This document shows, one piece after another, positions 1 to 7,817 of a DNA stretch of 64,000 nt. A model generated the notes under the pieces. That model searched no databases, had not been told where the DNA came from, and saw only the letters and a list, made by a program, of their open reading frames with translations. Every line of letters begins with the position of its first letter. Position 1 is the first letter of the stretch. Origin of the DNA: Chromohalobacter beijerinckii (lineage in GTDB: Bacteria > Pseudomonadota > Gammaproteobacteria > Pseudomonadales > Halomonadaceae); assembly GCF_023061185.1 (NCBI RefSeq), contig NZ_JAKGAK010000014.1:23825-87824 (forward strand). The letters are read 5' to 3'. The position numbers and the translations under genes are program-made.

Positions 1-1
1 C

Positions 2-121
2 CCCAACCCCGTCGGCGACATGACCCTGGAGCTTTATCCCTACATGCTCGAACGCTTTCACGAATGGCATAAGCGCCAGGGCATGCCCCGCTCACCACTG
101 GATGGTTTTCGCTGTTGCTGA
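2..121 (+). CDS. C-terminal end of a small Cys-Cys-ending protein (possible cory-CC-star family), partial
   Basis: An open frame enters from the left edge and stops at 119-121. The 39 visible residues run from PNPVGDMTLELYPYM to a final DGFRCC followed directly by the stop. A short protein ending in two cysteines next to an ArsA-type ATPase recalls the family RefSeq calls cory-CC-star, whose members often sit beside such an ATPase. That assignment is from memory and tentative. The stop lies 42 bases before the ArsA-type start, so co-transcription is likely. The start and N-terminal part lie outside the window. No function can be assigned from what is visible. Confidence 0.5.
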   Translation, partial: PNPVGDMTLELYPYMLERFHEWHKRQGMPRSPLDGFRCC

Positions 122-163
122 ACGACGCCGATGGCGTGGCACAACCGAGGAGAAACAGCCGAT

Positions 164-1105
164 ATGGCCAAAAGCCTTTTTTTCGGCGGCAAGGGCGGCG
201 TCGGCAAAACCAGCTGTGCGACCGCTTACGCGCTAAGCTGCGCGGATGCCGGATGGAACACCCTGCTGGTGTCCACCGACCCCGCCCACAACCTGGCCGA
301 TCTATTCGGCCGCCAACCCGGCCCGACGCCAACGCGCATGCGCCCTGGCCTGGATGTCGTCGAACTCGACCCCGATCATGAGACGAAACGCTATCTGGAC
401 CAGGTCAAGGCCAACATCAAGCCCATGGTGAGCGGCGAACGCAGCGCAGCGGTATTTCGCCAGCTCGACCTGGCTCGCCATGCTCCGGGCACCGAGGAAG
501 CTGCCTTGTTCGATGCGCTGGTCGGCTTGTTGCTCGATACCGGGCAACACTACGACCGCTTGGTCTTCGACACCGCGCCAGGCGGCCATACCGTGCGTTT
601 GCTCGCGCTGCCGGAGATCATGGGCGCCTGGGTGGACGGCTTGATGCAACGTCGCCATAAAGTGCGCAGCGATTACAAAGCCTGGCTGGGAGACGGCGAG
701 GTGGTCGACGACCCCATTCAGGAGGTACTGATGCGTCGCCGAGGGCGTCTCGCCGCCGCTCGCGAACATCTGACCTGCCCTGAACACTCGGCGATGATCT
801 TGGTCGCCAACCCGGAACGCCTGCCAGCGCTGGAAACCGCGCGCACGCGTGACCTGCTGGAAACCAACGGCCTTAATGTGGGCGCGGTGGTCATCAACAA
901 ATGCCTGCCCACGACGGTCGATAGCCAATGGCTCGCCAATTGGCGCGAGGAGCAACGCCCCTGGATCGAGCAGCTCGAGGCGTCATTCGCGGATCGCACA
1001 TGTATACGCATCGAACATCAGCCCCACGCACCCGCCTCGATCGAGGACCTACGCCCGCTCTGCGAAGCCCTTGGCGACCTCTCGCCCTGGCATGCGCACG
1101 CCTGA
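164..1105 (+). CDS. ArsA/GET3-family ATPase
   Basis: A single-domain P-loop ATPase of 313 residues. The deviant Walker A loop GGKGGVGKTS lies within the first 20 residues, followed by STDPAHNLADLF (the ArsA/Get3 switch I-type motif) and FDTAPGGHTVRLL (switch II). The frame opens at 131, but ATG 164 puts the P-loop at the usual distance from the N-terminus and is preceded by a GAGGAG ribosome-binding site at 148-153, so I prefer it. Family members couple ATP hydrolysis to anion export or to targeting of membrane proteins. No arsB or arsR is nearby, so arsenite export is not supported. The upstream Cys-Cys protein is the likely partner. ATPase family is confident; the substrate is unknown. Confidence 0.85.
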   Translation: MAKSLFFGGKGGVGKTSCATAYALSCADAGWNTLLVSTDPAHNLADLFGRQPGPTPTRMRPGLDVVELDPDHETKRYLDQVKANIKPMVSGERSAAVFRQLDLARHAPGTEEAALFDALVGLLLDTGQHYDRLVFDTAPGGHTVRLLALPEIMGAWVDGLMQRRHKVRSDYKAWLGDGEVVDDPIQEVLMRRRGRLAAAREHLTCPEHSAMILVANPERLPALETARTRDLLETNGLNVGAVVINKCLPTTVDSQWLANWREEQRPWIEQLEASFADRTCIRIEHQPHAPASIEDLRPLCEALGDLSPWHAHA

Positions 1106-1129
1106 GCCAGTTGCTTGTCGCAGATTCAC

Positions 1130-2104
1130 CTAGCGCCCACCGATGACCGACATGACCAACCATGCCGTATAAGCGATAAACGTCGCCAATAACAAGGCCG
1201 CTTCCAGACGGTTGATGCGCCCCTGGCCCTTCCAGCCGATGCCAAACACGGTCAGCGCCAGGGTCAGGCCCGCCATGACCGGCCAGTCCCGGACGAGCAC
1301 CGCACTATCTACATTGATCGGATCAATGATGCCCGCTAGCCCCACCACGGCGAGGGTGTTGAAGAGGTTGGAGCCCACCACGTTCCCGATGACAAGATCA
1401 TGCTCGTTCTTGCGCACCGCGCTGATCGAGGAGGCAAGCTCGGGTAGCGAGGTCCCGATGGCGACCACCGTCAAGCCGATGATCAGATCGCTGACCCCGA
1501 ATGCCGAGGCAATATCCACTGCACCCCACACCAACAAACGTGAACTGGCGATCAGCATGACCAGACCCACCAGGGTCCAGGTGATTGCACGCTTGAGTGT
1601 CATCTCCTGAGCATCAAGATTAGCCGTCGTATTGTCAGCTAGCGCGTCACTTCCCTTCTGGCGTCCACGCATGACGCTATAGGTCAGCAACGCCGCCAGC
1701 ATCGCCAACAGCAATACGGCGTCCCAACGCGAGACGTCGCCATCCTGCAGGCACCATAGCGATGCCACCGTCACTAGCATCAATAGTGGCAACTCCTGAC
1801 GCAGCACTTGGGAGTGCATCGTCAGCGGGCTGAGCAATGCCACCAGGCCTACGATCAGGCCGATATTGGCAATGTTGGAGCCATAGGCGTTACCCAGCGC
1901 GAGGCCGGGATTGCCTTGCCAGGCGGAAAGCCCTGAGACCATCAATTCCGGCGCCGAGGTGCCAAAGCCGATGATGACCATGCCGATCAACAGCGGCGGT
2001 AACCCCAGGTGGCGCGAGGTCGCCGCTGCACCATCGACGAATCGATCGGCGCTCCATACCAGGACCGCCAATCCCAACGCTACGGCAATGATGGCCATTA
2101 GCAC
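1130..2104 (-). CDS. Calcium/sodium antiporter, CaCA family (YrbG-like)
   Basis: An inner-membrane protein of 324 residues with about ten hydrophobic segments in two inverted halves. Each half carries the CaCA alpha-repeat signature: GFGTSAPELMVS in the N-terminal half and AIGTSLPELASS in the C-terminal half, whose acidic residues form the ion site. Family members exchange Ca2+ for Na+; in a halophile with an inward Na+ gradient, Ca2+ extrusion is plausible. Length matches YrbG (about 325). It converges with the ATPase gene, with 24 bases between them, and has no operon partner on its strand. Ion specificity cannot be read from sequence. Confidence 0.88.
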   Translation of the reverse strand: MLMAIIAVALGLAVLVWSADRFVDGAAATSRHLGLPPLLIGMVIIGFGTSAPELMVSGLSAWQGNPGLALGNAYGSNIANIGLIVGLVALLSPLTMHSQVLRQELPLLMLVTVASLWCLQDGDVSRWDAVLLLAMLAALLTYSVMRGRQKGSDALADNTTANLDAQEMTLKRAITWTLVGLVMLIASSRLLVWGAVDIASAFGVSDLIIGLTVVAIGTSLPELASSISAVRKNEHDLVIGNVVGSNLFNTLAVVGLAGIIDPINVDSAVLVRDWPVMAGLTLALTVFGIGWKGQGRINRLEAALLLATFIAYTAWLVMSVIGGR

Positions 2105-2287
2105 GATACTTCTCCTTGAATGTCGTTGTCCTTGAATGTCGTCGTGTCATGCATGTTATCGCGAAGCCGCGCTATTCTAACGCAATCCACCGAGCACGCT
2201 ACTGACAAACATACGCACGTGAATGTACGCTGTTCGCGCTCCTGATTTTTTCAGGCAAAAGTCTGTCGGAATATCGTCGCACCGAAT

Positions 2288-2296
2288 TGCTATAGT
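2288..2296 (+). promoter_or_regulatory. Possible extended -10 promoter of pqiABC
   Basis: TGCTATAGT fits an extended -10 element (TGn plus a TATAAT-like hexamer) about 44 bases before the pqiA start. No convincing -35 lies 16-18 bases upstream, so this is weak. The gap 2105-2339 separates divergent genes and also has a small CCTGA-T5-TCAGG dyad at 2241-2255 of unknown meaning. Confidence 0.35.
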
Positions 2297-2339
2297 GCAT
2301 GCATCATTCGGCACCACAAACCTATGAGCGAGACTGAGT

Positions 2340-3731
2340 TTGGCAGAGAACGTTTCGTCACAAGCGCCTCATCACTCGCCATGCGACGCGACGACGGTGG
2401 CGACGACGCGCCACTCAAGGCGACGTCTGCGTGCCTGTCACGAATGCGATTTGCTAGTGGCGCTACCGCCCTTGCGGCCGAGAGAAAAGGCTGACTGCCC
2501 GCGTTGCGAACATACGCTGGCCACGCGTCACGACAAGCCTGCCGAGCGTAGCCTGGCGCTCGCCGTCGCCGCCTTGATCATGTTAACGCTGTCGGTGGCT
2601 TTTCCCTTCATCAGTTTCGAGGCCCGTGGCGTCACCAACCGCATCGAGCTGACCGAGACCGCCTCGACACTGGTCGGCTTCCATGAGCCGCTGGTGGCGA
2701 TTTGCGTGCTGCTGACCGTAATCATCCTGCCCACGGTCTATCTATGTGGCGTCATCTGGCTCTCGCTGGGACTTCTCGGGCGCCACGTTCTGCCCTATTC
2801 ACGTGGTATCGCCCGTACCCTGAAACACTTGACGCCGTGGATGATGGCCGACGTCTTCGTCATCGCCGCGCTGGTCAGCCTGATCAAGATTGCCGGAATG
2901 GCCGATGTCAGCCTGGGGCTATCGTTCTGGACGTTTTGCGCCTACGCCTTGTTACTGCTGCTCACCACCCAATCCATCGACACCGACTGGATGTGGTTCG
3001 CGCTGGCCAGCGAGCCCTTGGCACCGGAAGGCGCCCGCTCGGGTGAACTCGCGGCGCCGCAAGGGCTGAGCGGATGCACGACCTGTGGGCTGGTCAATCG
3101 TCTCGATGCGCAGGGCCGTGGGCGCTGTCGACGCTGCGGAGAAACGCTCCACGCGAGAACACCCGTCAGCCGCCAGCGCACGCTGGCCTTGCTGCTCGCT
3201 GCGGTGGTGATGTATATCCCGGCGAACCTTTACCCGATCATGAGCACGACATCGCTCGGCAACACTTCGCCCTCGACCATCATCGGCGGTGTGATGCTGT
3301 TTCTGCAGCATGGTGACATACCCATCGCCGTCATCATCTTCACCGCCAGCGTGGTAGTGCCCATCGGCAAGATTCTCGCGCTCGGCTGGTTGTGCTACGC
3401 AGTACGCCATCGCGGCGAGCCATTGAGCAACGTTACCCGCGTACGCCTCTATCGCATCACCGAGTTCATTGGCCGCTGGTCGATGGTCGATGTTTTCGTC
3501 GTCGCCATCCTCGTCGCGCTGATCCGCGCGGGCGAGTTGATCTCGGTCGAACCAGGACCTGCCGCGCTCTCCTTCGCCAGCGTCGTGATCATCACCATGT
3601 TGGCGGCCCACAGTTTCGACCCGCGCATGATCTGGGACGACCTCCCCCAGCGCCCTCGACGCGCATGGCGGGATCGCCTGCCGCGACGTATCGCTACCGT
3701 TTCATCACGCAAGGAATCCGACGATGCCTGA
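2340..3731 (+). CDS. pqiA: PqiA, paraquat-inducible membrane protein
   Basis: A polytopic inner-membrane protein of 463 residues with two tandem PqiA modules. Each begins with a Cys4 zinc-ribbon-like motif (CHECDLLVAL...CPRC near residues 33-56; CTTCGLVNRL...CRRC near 244-265) followed by about four membrane segments. With PqiB and PqiC it forms an MCE-type assembly thought to move phospholipids between inner and outer membranes and support envelope integrity. The start is TTG 2340. The ATG at 2324 is out of frame, and no in-frame ATG precedes the first Cys motif, so the start is fairly secure but unusual. It is longer than E. coli PqiA (417), mostly through N- and C-terminal tails. It overlaps pqiB by 8 bases. 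Confidence 0.93.
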   Translation: MAENVSSQAPHHSPCDATTVATTRHSRRRLRACHECDLLVALPPLRPREKADCPRCEHTLATRHDKPAERSLALAVAALIMLTLSVAFPFISFEARGVTNRIELTETASTLVGFHEPLVAICVLLTVIILPTVYLCGVIWLSLGLLGRHVLPYSRGIARTLKHLTPWMMADVFVIAALVSLIKIAGMADVSLGLSFWTFCAYALLLLLTTQSIDTDWMWFALASEPLAPEGARSGELAAPQGLSGCTTCGLVNRLDAQGRGRCRRCGETLHARTPVSRQRTLALLLAAVVMYIPANLYPIMSTTSLGNTSPSTIIGGVMLFLQHGDIPIAVIIFTASVVVPIGKILALGWLCYAVRHRGEPLSNVTRVRLYRITEFIGRWSMVDVFVVAILVALIRAGELISVEPGPAALSFASVVIITMLAAHSFDPRMIWDDLPQRPRRAWRDRLPRRIATVSSRKESDDA

Positions 3732-5367
3732 AGCTCCACAGCGCGCGACACGCCAATATCGCCGACGCCTATCGCCGATCTGGATCGTGCCTTTGGTGGC
3801 GGTCCTCATCGGCTTATGGATGCTTTACGACAATCTTTCCGGCCTTGGCCCCACGATCACACTGCAGATGGAAAACGCCGAAGGCATTGAAGCCGGCAAG
3901 ACGTTGATCAAGACACGCAATGTCGAGGTCGGCCGCGTCGAGGATGTGACACTCTCCGACGACATGTCGCATACCGTCATTACCGCGCGAATGCAGCCCG
4001 ATACCGAGCGCATGCTCAATGACGATGCGCGTTTCTGGGTGGTCAAGCCACGCATCGATCGCGAAGGCATCAGCGGCCTGGGGACCGTCCTATCAGGGGC
4101 TTACATTCAATTGCTGCCCGGTCACGGCGGGGAGCCCCAACGCGACTTCGATGTGCTCGAACAGCCCCCGGTCGCGCCCCCCGACGCCCCGGGAATCCGC
4201 ATCAACCTGGTCAGCCAGGTAGGCAGCTCGTTGAGCGCCGGCGACCCGATCACCTATCAAGGCTTCACGGTGGGACGCGTGGAAAACACCGAGTTCGATC
4301 CCGACAAGAAGGAAATGCGCCACCGTCTTTACATTCAGTCGCCTTATGATGTGCTGGTCACCGACACCACACGCTTCTGGGTCTCGTCGGGAGTCGACCT
4401 GCGTCTGAACTCGCAGGGCTTCCGCGTCAATATCGAGTCAATGGAGTCGCTCATCGGCGGCGGCGTGACCTTCGGGGTCCCCGAGGACGTGGAGATGGGG
4501 CACCCCGCCGAACCGGAGGCGACCTATCAATTGTTTGGCGACGAGGAAAGCGCCCGTGAAGGGACCTTCGATCGTTATCTCGACTATGTACTCATGGTCG
4601 ACGATACCGTGCGCGGGCTTAGCCACGGCGACCCCGTGGAATATCGCGGCGTGCGCGTCGGTACCGTGGAAACCGTGCCGTGGCGTTTCGCAGCGCCGCA
4701 GCCCAACACCTTGGACCGCTTTGCGATTCCTGTGCTGATCCGCATCGAGCCACAGCGCTTCGACAACACCTTGCAAGATTTCGACGCCGATGAATGGCGT
4801 ACGCGCCTCCAAGGCATGTTCGAACACGGCCTGCGGGCGACGCTCAAACGAGGCAATCTGCTGACCGGGGCGCTTTTCGTGGACTTGAACTTCCACGACG
4901 ATCCCGAGCCTTACGAGCCGCTCACCTTCGAGGGCAAGAAGGTCTTCCCGACGACCACCGGTAGCCTCGCGCAGATCGAGGAGAAGGTCTCGAACCTGCT
5001 CGACAAGCTCAACGACGTGCAGATCGAGCCTGTCCTCGACTCGCTGAACGAGACGCTGGCAACCACGCAGAATACGATGCAGCAAGTCAACGAGATCGCC
5101 GACTCAGTGGATGCGCTGCTCGACGATCCGGCCACGCGCGAGCTGCCTGGCAATCTCAACGAAACACTGCGCCAGACTCGCGACACGCTGGAGGGCTTCT
5201 CTCCCGACTCGCAGGGTTACCGTGAACTCAACGATACGCTCTCGCGGCTCGAGTCGTTGATGCGCGACCTGCAACCCGTGGCGCGCACGCTAAGCGAAAA
5301 GCCCAACGCCCTGATCTTCGACAGCGAAGACGCTCCAGATCCACAACCGAGGGCCCCTCGCCAATGA
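3724..5367 (+). CDS. pqiB: PqiB, MCE-domain transport protein
   Basis: This 547-residue protein almost matches E. coli PqiB (546). One N-terminal membrane anchor (IWIVPLVAVLIGLWML, about residues 19-34) is followed by three MCE/MlaD modules, seen as repeated beta-rich blocks starting near ITLQMENAEGIEAG, INLVSQVGSSLSAGDPI and YVLMVDDTVRGLSHGDPV. A C-terminal helical stretch of about 120 residues, rich in Leu, Asn and Thr heptads, fits the coiled-coil needle reported for PqiB. The protein spans the periplasm and is thought to form a lipid conduit. The start ATG overlaps the end of pqiA and the stop overlaps pqiC, indicating tight translational coupling. Confidence 0.95.
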   Translation: MPEAPQRATRQYRRRLSPIWIVPLVAVLIGLWMLYDNLSGLGPTITLQMENAEGIEAGKTLIKTRNVEVGRVEDVTLSDDMSHTVITARMQPDTERMLNDDARFWVVKPRIDREGISGLGTVLSGAYIQLLPGHGGEPQRDFDVLEQPPVAPPDAPGIRINLVSQVGSSLSAGDPITYQGFTVGRVENTEFDPDKKEMRHRLYIQSPYDVLVTDTTRFWVSSGVDLRLNSQGFRVNIESMESLIGGGVTFGVPEDVEMGHPAEPEATYQLFGDEESAREGTFDRYLDYVLMVDDTVRGLSHGDPVEYRGVRVGTVETVPWRFAAPQPNTLDRFAIPVLIRIEPQRFDNTLQDFDADEWRTRLQGMFEHGLRATLKRGNLLTGALFVDLNFHDDPEPYEPLTFEGKKVFPTTTGSLAQIEEKVSNLLDKLNDVQIEPVLDSLNETLATTQNTMQQVNEIADSVDALLDDPATRELPGNLNETLRQTRDTLEGFSPDSQGYRELNDTLSRLESLMRDLQPVARTLSEKPNALIFDSEDAPDPQPRAPRQ

Positions 5368-6014
5368 CCGAGATGACCGTCCTTCATGCTCAACGCCCGA
5401 CACGCCCGGTGCGGTTTCTCGCCGCCGCCGGGCTGGGAGTTTTCCTGTCGATGCTGATCGGCTGTGCCGGACAAAGCATCGACGAGTCGCGCTATACGCT
5501 CCCCAGTGAAACGCAAAACGTCGACGTCGCCAGCGACTTCAAGGGCAGAGTCTCGCTCGCGCCGCCACGCATGGCGAGCTACCTGAAGGATGACGGCATC
5601 GTCATGCAGCTCAATGACATTCGTATCCATCAGGCACGCCACCATCTATGGGCCGAACCCCTTGATCGTCAACTGCAGGAACGCATGCGCCAGCATCTCA
5701 GCCAGGCCTTGCCCAACGCCGACGTGCTACGTAGCGGTCAATCCTCCGAGGCATCTACACCGGCGCTGCATGTCCAGCTCGACGTCGACCGTTTCCAGGG
5801 TCGCGACGACGGCATGGCCGTGGTCGACGGCCAGTGGCGTATCCGTGACGACAACGACCGCACATTGTCGCGCGAATCCTTTGAGATCGAGCGCCCGCTG
5901 GAGGACGATGGCTATCCTGCGCTGGTAAGGGCGCTGGGGGCGGCCTGGGATACGCTCGGCGAACGCTTGGCCGATACCCTGGCAGAGGTGGCCGTCACAG
6001 CGGAGACGAACTGA
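5364..6014 (+). CDS. pqiC: PqiC, outer-membrane lipoprotein of the Pqi system
   Basis: A 216-residue lipoprotein. A basic N-terminus and hydrophobic stretch lead to the lipobox LIGC near residue 33, with Cys as the lipidation site. Residue +2 after Cys is Ala, not the Asp retention signal, which fits outer-membrane sorting. The rest belongs to the ABC-type transport auxiliary lipoprotein (PqiC/YmbA) family, with the motif IHQARHHLWAEPLDRQLQERM. It docks the PqiB needle at the outer membrane. The start overlaps the pqiB stop as ATGA. The N-terminus before the lipobox is longer than usual, so a later start is possible. The frame ends 95 bases before the convergent fliA stop. Confidence 0.9.
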   Translation: MTEMTVLHAQRPTRPVRFLAAAGLGVFLSMLIGCAGQSIDESRYTLPSETQNVDVASDFKGRVSLAPPRMASYLKDDGIVMQLNDIRIHQARHHLWAEPLDRQLQERMRQHLSQALPNADVLRSGQSSEASTPALHVQLDVDRFQGRDDGMAVVDGQWRIRDDNDRTLSRESFEIERPLEDDGYPALVRALGAAWDTLGERLADTLAEVAVTAETN

Positions 6015-6109
6015 CACGGCGCTTTATGAAGCCAGGTCACATGGTCGCAACCGGACGGACGGTCATGCTACAGCCGTTACCCGTCGCCGCGGATGAGGAA
6101 GAGTGAGCC

Positions 6110-6808
6110 TCAGGCCGCGAGCCGCCCCCTGAGGCGTGCAACGGCCTGGCTATGCAATTGGCATACCCGCGATTCGCTGACACCCAACACGGCGCCGATT
6201 TCCTTGAGGTTGAGCTCTTCCTGGTAATAAAGCCCCAGCAATAGCTTTTCACGTTCGGGGAGTTGTTCGATGGCCTCGACTAGATGGGTACGCGCATCGC
6301 CTTTCAGCAATGCATCGAGCGGGGTCGCTGGCGCGGTCTCTCCCGCCGGGGGCTCGCCGAGTTCGGACACGACCTCGTCGAAGCCCAGCAGATAGCCGTT
6401 GTTGGCATCCAGCAGCAGCTGATGATATTCATCGACGCTCATATCCAGAGCACTGGCGATCTCGCGCTCGTCTGGGGAACGTCCTAATGACTGCTCGAGC
6501 TTGTGTACCACCTGATCCAGCGCCCGCACGCTGCGCCGCACGCTGCGCGGCATCCAGTCACGACTGCGCAGTTCATCGATCATCGCGCCGCGCACGCGCT
6601 GATTGGCGAAAGTGGAAAAACTCGCCCCTTGAGCGGTATCGAAGCGTTCCAGCGCGTCGAGTAACCCCACCATGCCGGCTTGAATCAAATCATCGAGTTC
6701 GACACTGGCCGGTAAGCGTACTTGCAATGCCAGCGCATGACGCCGTACGAGCGGCATGTATTGTTCCAGCAGTGCGCGTTGGTCGATTTTGCCCTGTGCC
6801 GTATACAT
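6110..6808 (-). CDS. fliA: FliA, flagellar sigma-28 factor
   Basis: A 232-residue sigma-70-family factor (E. coli FliA 239). Region 2 reads DLIQAGMVGLLDALERFD...FSTFANQRVRGAMIDELRSRDWMPRSVRR, near residues 38-93. Region 3 follows, and region 4 carries the helix-turn-helix LKEIGAVLGVSESRVCQLHSQAVARLR near the C-terminus. It directs transcription of late flagellar and chemotaxis genes; candidate target promoters lie before fliD, motA and cheB. It sits downstream of flhE with a 136-base gap, so it may be read from the long flh operon or from its own promoter. The position after flhF resembles polar-flagellum clusters rather than E. coli, where fliA is beside fliC. Confidence 0.97.
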   Translation of the reverse strand: MYTAQGKIDQRALLEQYMPLVRRHALALQVRLPASVELDDLIQAGMVGLLDALERFDTAQGASFSTFANQRVRGAMIDELRSRDWMPRSVRRSVRALDQVVHKLEQSLGRSPDEREIASALDMSVDEYHQLLLDANNGYLLGFDEVVSELGEPPAGETAPATPLDALLKGDARTHLVEAIEQLPEREKLLLGLYYQEELNLKEIGAVLGVSESRVCQLHSQAVARLRGRLAA

Positions 6809-6868
6809 CTCTATCGCCTCGGATGTTCGGGTCGACGCTCGACGCGACGCCCGCTGACATTATCGAGC

Positions 6869-6894
6869 TTCCGGCCCGATACCCAAGGCCGGAA
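6869..6894. repeat. Inverted repeat between flhE and fliA
   Basis: TTCCGGCC and GGCCGGAA form a perfect 8-bp dyad separated by 10 bases in the fliA upstream gap. No T-run follows on either strand, so it is not a typical terminator. It could be an operator, an RNA hairpin that reduces read-through into fliA, or chance. Confidence 0.4.
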
Positions 6895-6944
6895 TAACCC
6901 CCGCTTGATAGGCCTTTTCCCGAATTCGTCTATACCGCCTTCTC

Positions 6945-7376
6945 TCAGCGGTAATTCACGATCAGTTGCAAGTCTTCGATGCGTACGCCCGCGCGCGGGG
7001 CGTTCCGCGAGGCGGCACGCCGAAAGCGCAGGACAAAAGGCCCTTGCGCGGAAAGGCCTTGCAAAGCCCGCGTGCCCCCGCGACGCGTCGCCATTTCGAC
7101 ACAACGACGCGGATGACACAGCCACGCCCGCACATCGCTCGGTCTCTTCGTGACGTAACGCCAGGACACCCGCGTGATATGGCCATCGCCGACCGTGTGA
7201 GCCTCAGGCGGACGCAGGGGCGCCGTTCGCTCGTCACGCCCCGGCGTCGTCAACAGCGGCCCACGCGGCAACGTCACCGCCCAACTGCCGGCTTCGACGG
7301 CTTTCGCGAACGGTGCCATGCTCAGCGTGGCCCCTAACGCCACCAGCAATGCCAGGACGCAACCAAGGGATTTCAC
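6945..7376 (-). CDS. flhE: FlhE, periplasmic flagellar protein
   Basis: A 143-residue protein with a signal peptide (KSLGCVLALLVALGATLS, likely cleaved after AKA) and the FlhE core: GSWAVTLPRGPL, then VSWRYVTKRPSDVRAWLCHPRRCVE, ending in VNYR as E. coli FlhE does. FlhE is a periplasmic factor that helps keep the export apparatus from leaking protons. The GTG start at 7376 overlaps the stop of the upstream gene as GTGA, and the signal peptide begins exactly there, so the longer open frame upstream is not used. Two Cys flank the conserved loop, as in the enterobacterial protein. flhE normally follows flhA directly; here flhF and an FlhG-like gene lie between them. Confidence 0.9.
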   Translation of the reverse strand: MKSLGCVLALLVALGATLSMAPFAKAVEAGSWAVTLPRGPLLTTPGRDERTAPLRPPEAHTVGDGHITRVSWRYVTKRPSDVRAWLCHPRRCVEMATRRGGTRALQGLSAQGPFVLRFRRAASRNAPRAGVRIEDLQLIVNYR

Positions 7377-7810
7377 GACCGGCGCTCGCTTGATGGTCGC
7401 GTCTGCGCCAGCCACTCGGCGGGGTCGACGACAAGTTCGACTGCAAGGAAGCGGCGTGCCGTATCCACCAAGTTGCCAAGCGGCATATCGCCCGCGCTGG
7501 CCGGATCGCGTATCACCAGCAGACGTGGCAGACGTTCGCGCTGCGACCATTGTTTGAGTTCGCGATAGGCGCGCTGTAAACCTTCCGCACCGGAGGCGAC
7601 CCAGATGCCCCAATGCGGCGAAGAACGCTGGGTGGCGGTCACATCACCGACGGCCAGCGGCAAGGTCTCCCAGGCAAGACCGCTGAGTGACGCAAGGCGT
7701 TCGCAGATCGCCGTCACCGCCTGAGGCGACGGATGGCCGATCGTCACCAGCGCCGCTTTGTCGCGTCGTTGGCTCGCATAGGCGCGCAACCCTGCCGCTT
7801 GATCGTTCAT
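7373..7810 (-). CDS. Reduced FlhG-like protein lacking the ATPase P-loop
   Basis: A 145-residue protein at the position of flhG. It starts MNDQAAGLRAYASQRRDKAALVTIG. DQAAGLR matches the DQAxxLR helix at the N-terminus of FlhG, known to stimulate the FlhF GTPase. Where FlhG has VTGGKGGVGKS, this protein has VTIGHPSPQAV, so the Walker A lysines are gone, as are the MinD-type switch motifs. The C-terminal segment NLVDTARRFLAVELVV loosely resembles the end of FlhG. Length is about half of FlhG. ATG 7810 has an AGGTGA ribosome site just upstream. It lies 7 bases after flhF and overlaps flhE, so it is co-expressed. Origin from FlhG is inference; the loss of the P-loop is seen directly. Confidence 0.65.
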   Translation of the reverse strand: MNDQAAGLRAYASQRRDKAALVTIGHPSPQAVTAICERLASLSGLAWETLPLAVGDVTATQRSSPHWGIWVASGAEGLQRAYRELKQWSQRERLPRLLVIRDPASAGDMPLGNLVDTARRFLAVELVVDPAEWLAQTRPSSERRS

Positions 7811-7817
7811 CGTCACC

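Noticed and set aside
6107..6135. GCCTCAGG/CCTGAGGC dyad at the fliA-pqiC junction as a terminator
   Set aside because: It lies mostly inside the last fliA codons, has a 13-base loop and no T-run on either strand.
7377..7613. Upstream extension of flhE by 79 codons
   Set aside because: It overlaps the FlhG-like gene in another frame, and the signal peptide of FlhE starts exactly at GTG 7376.
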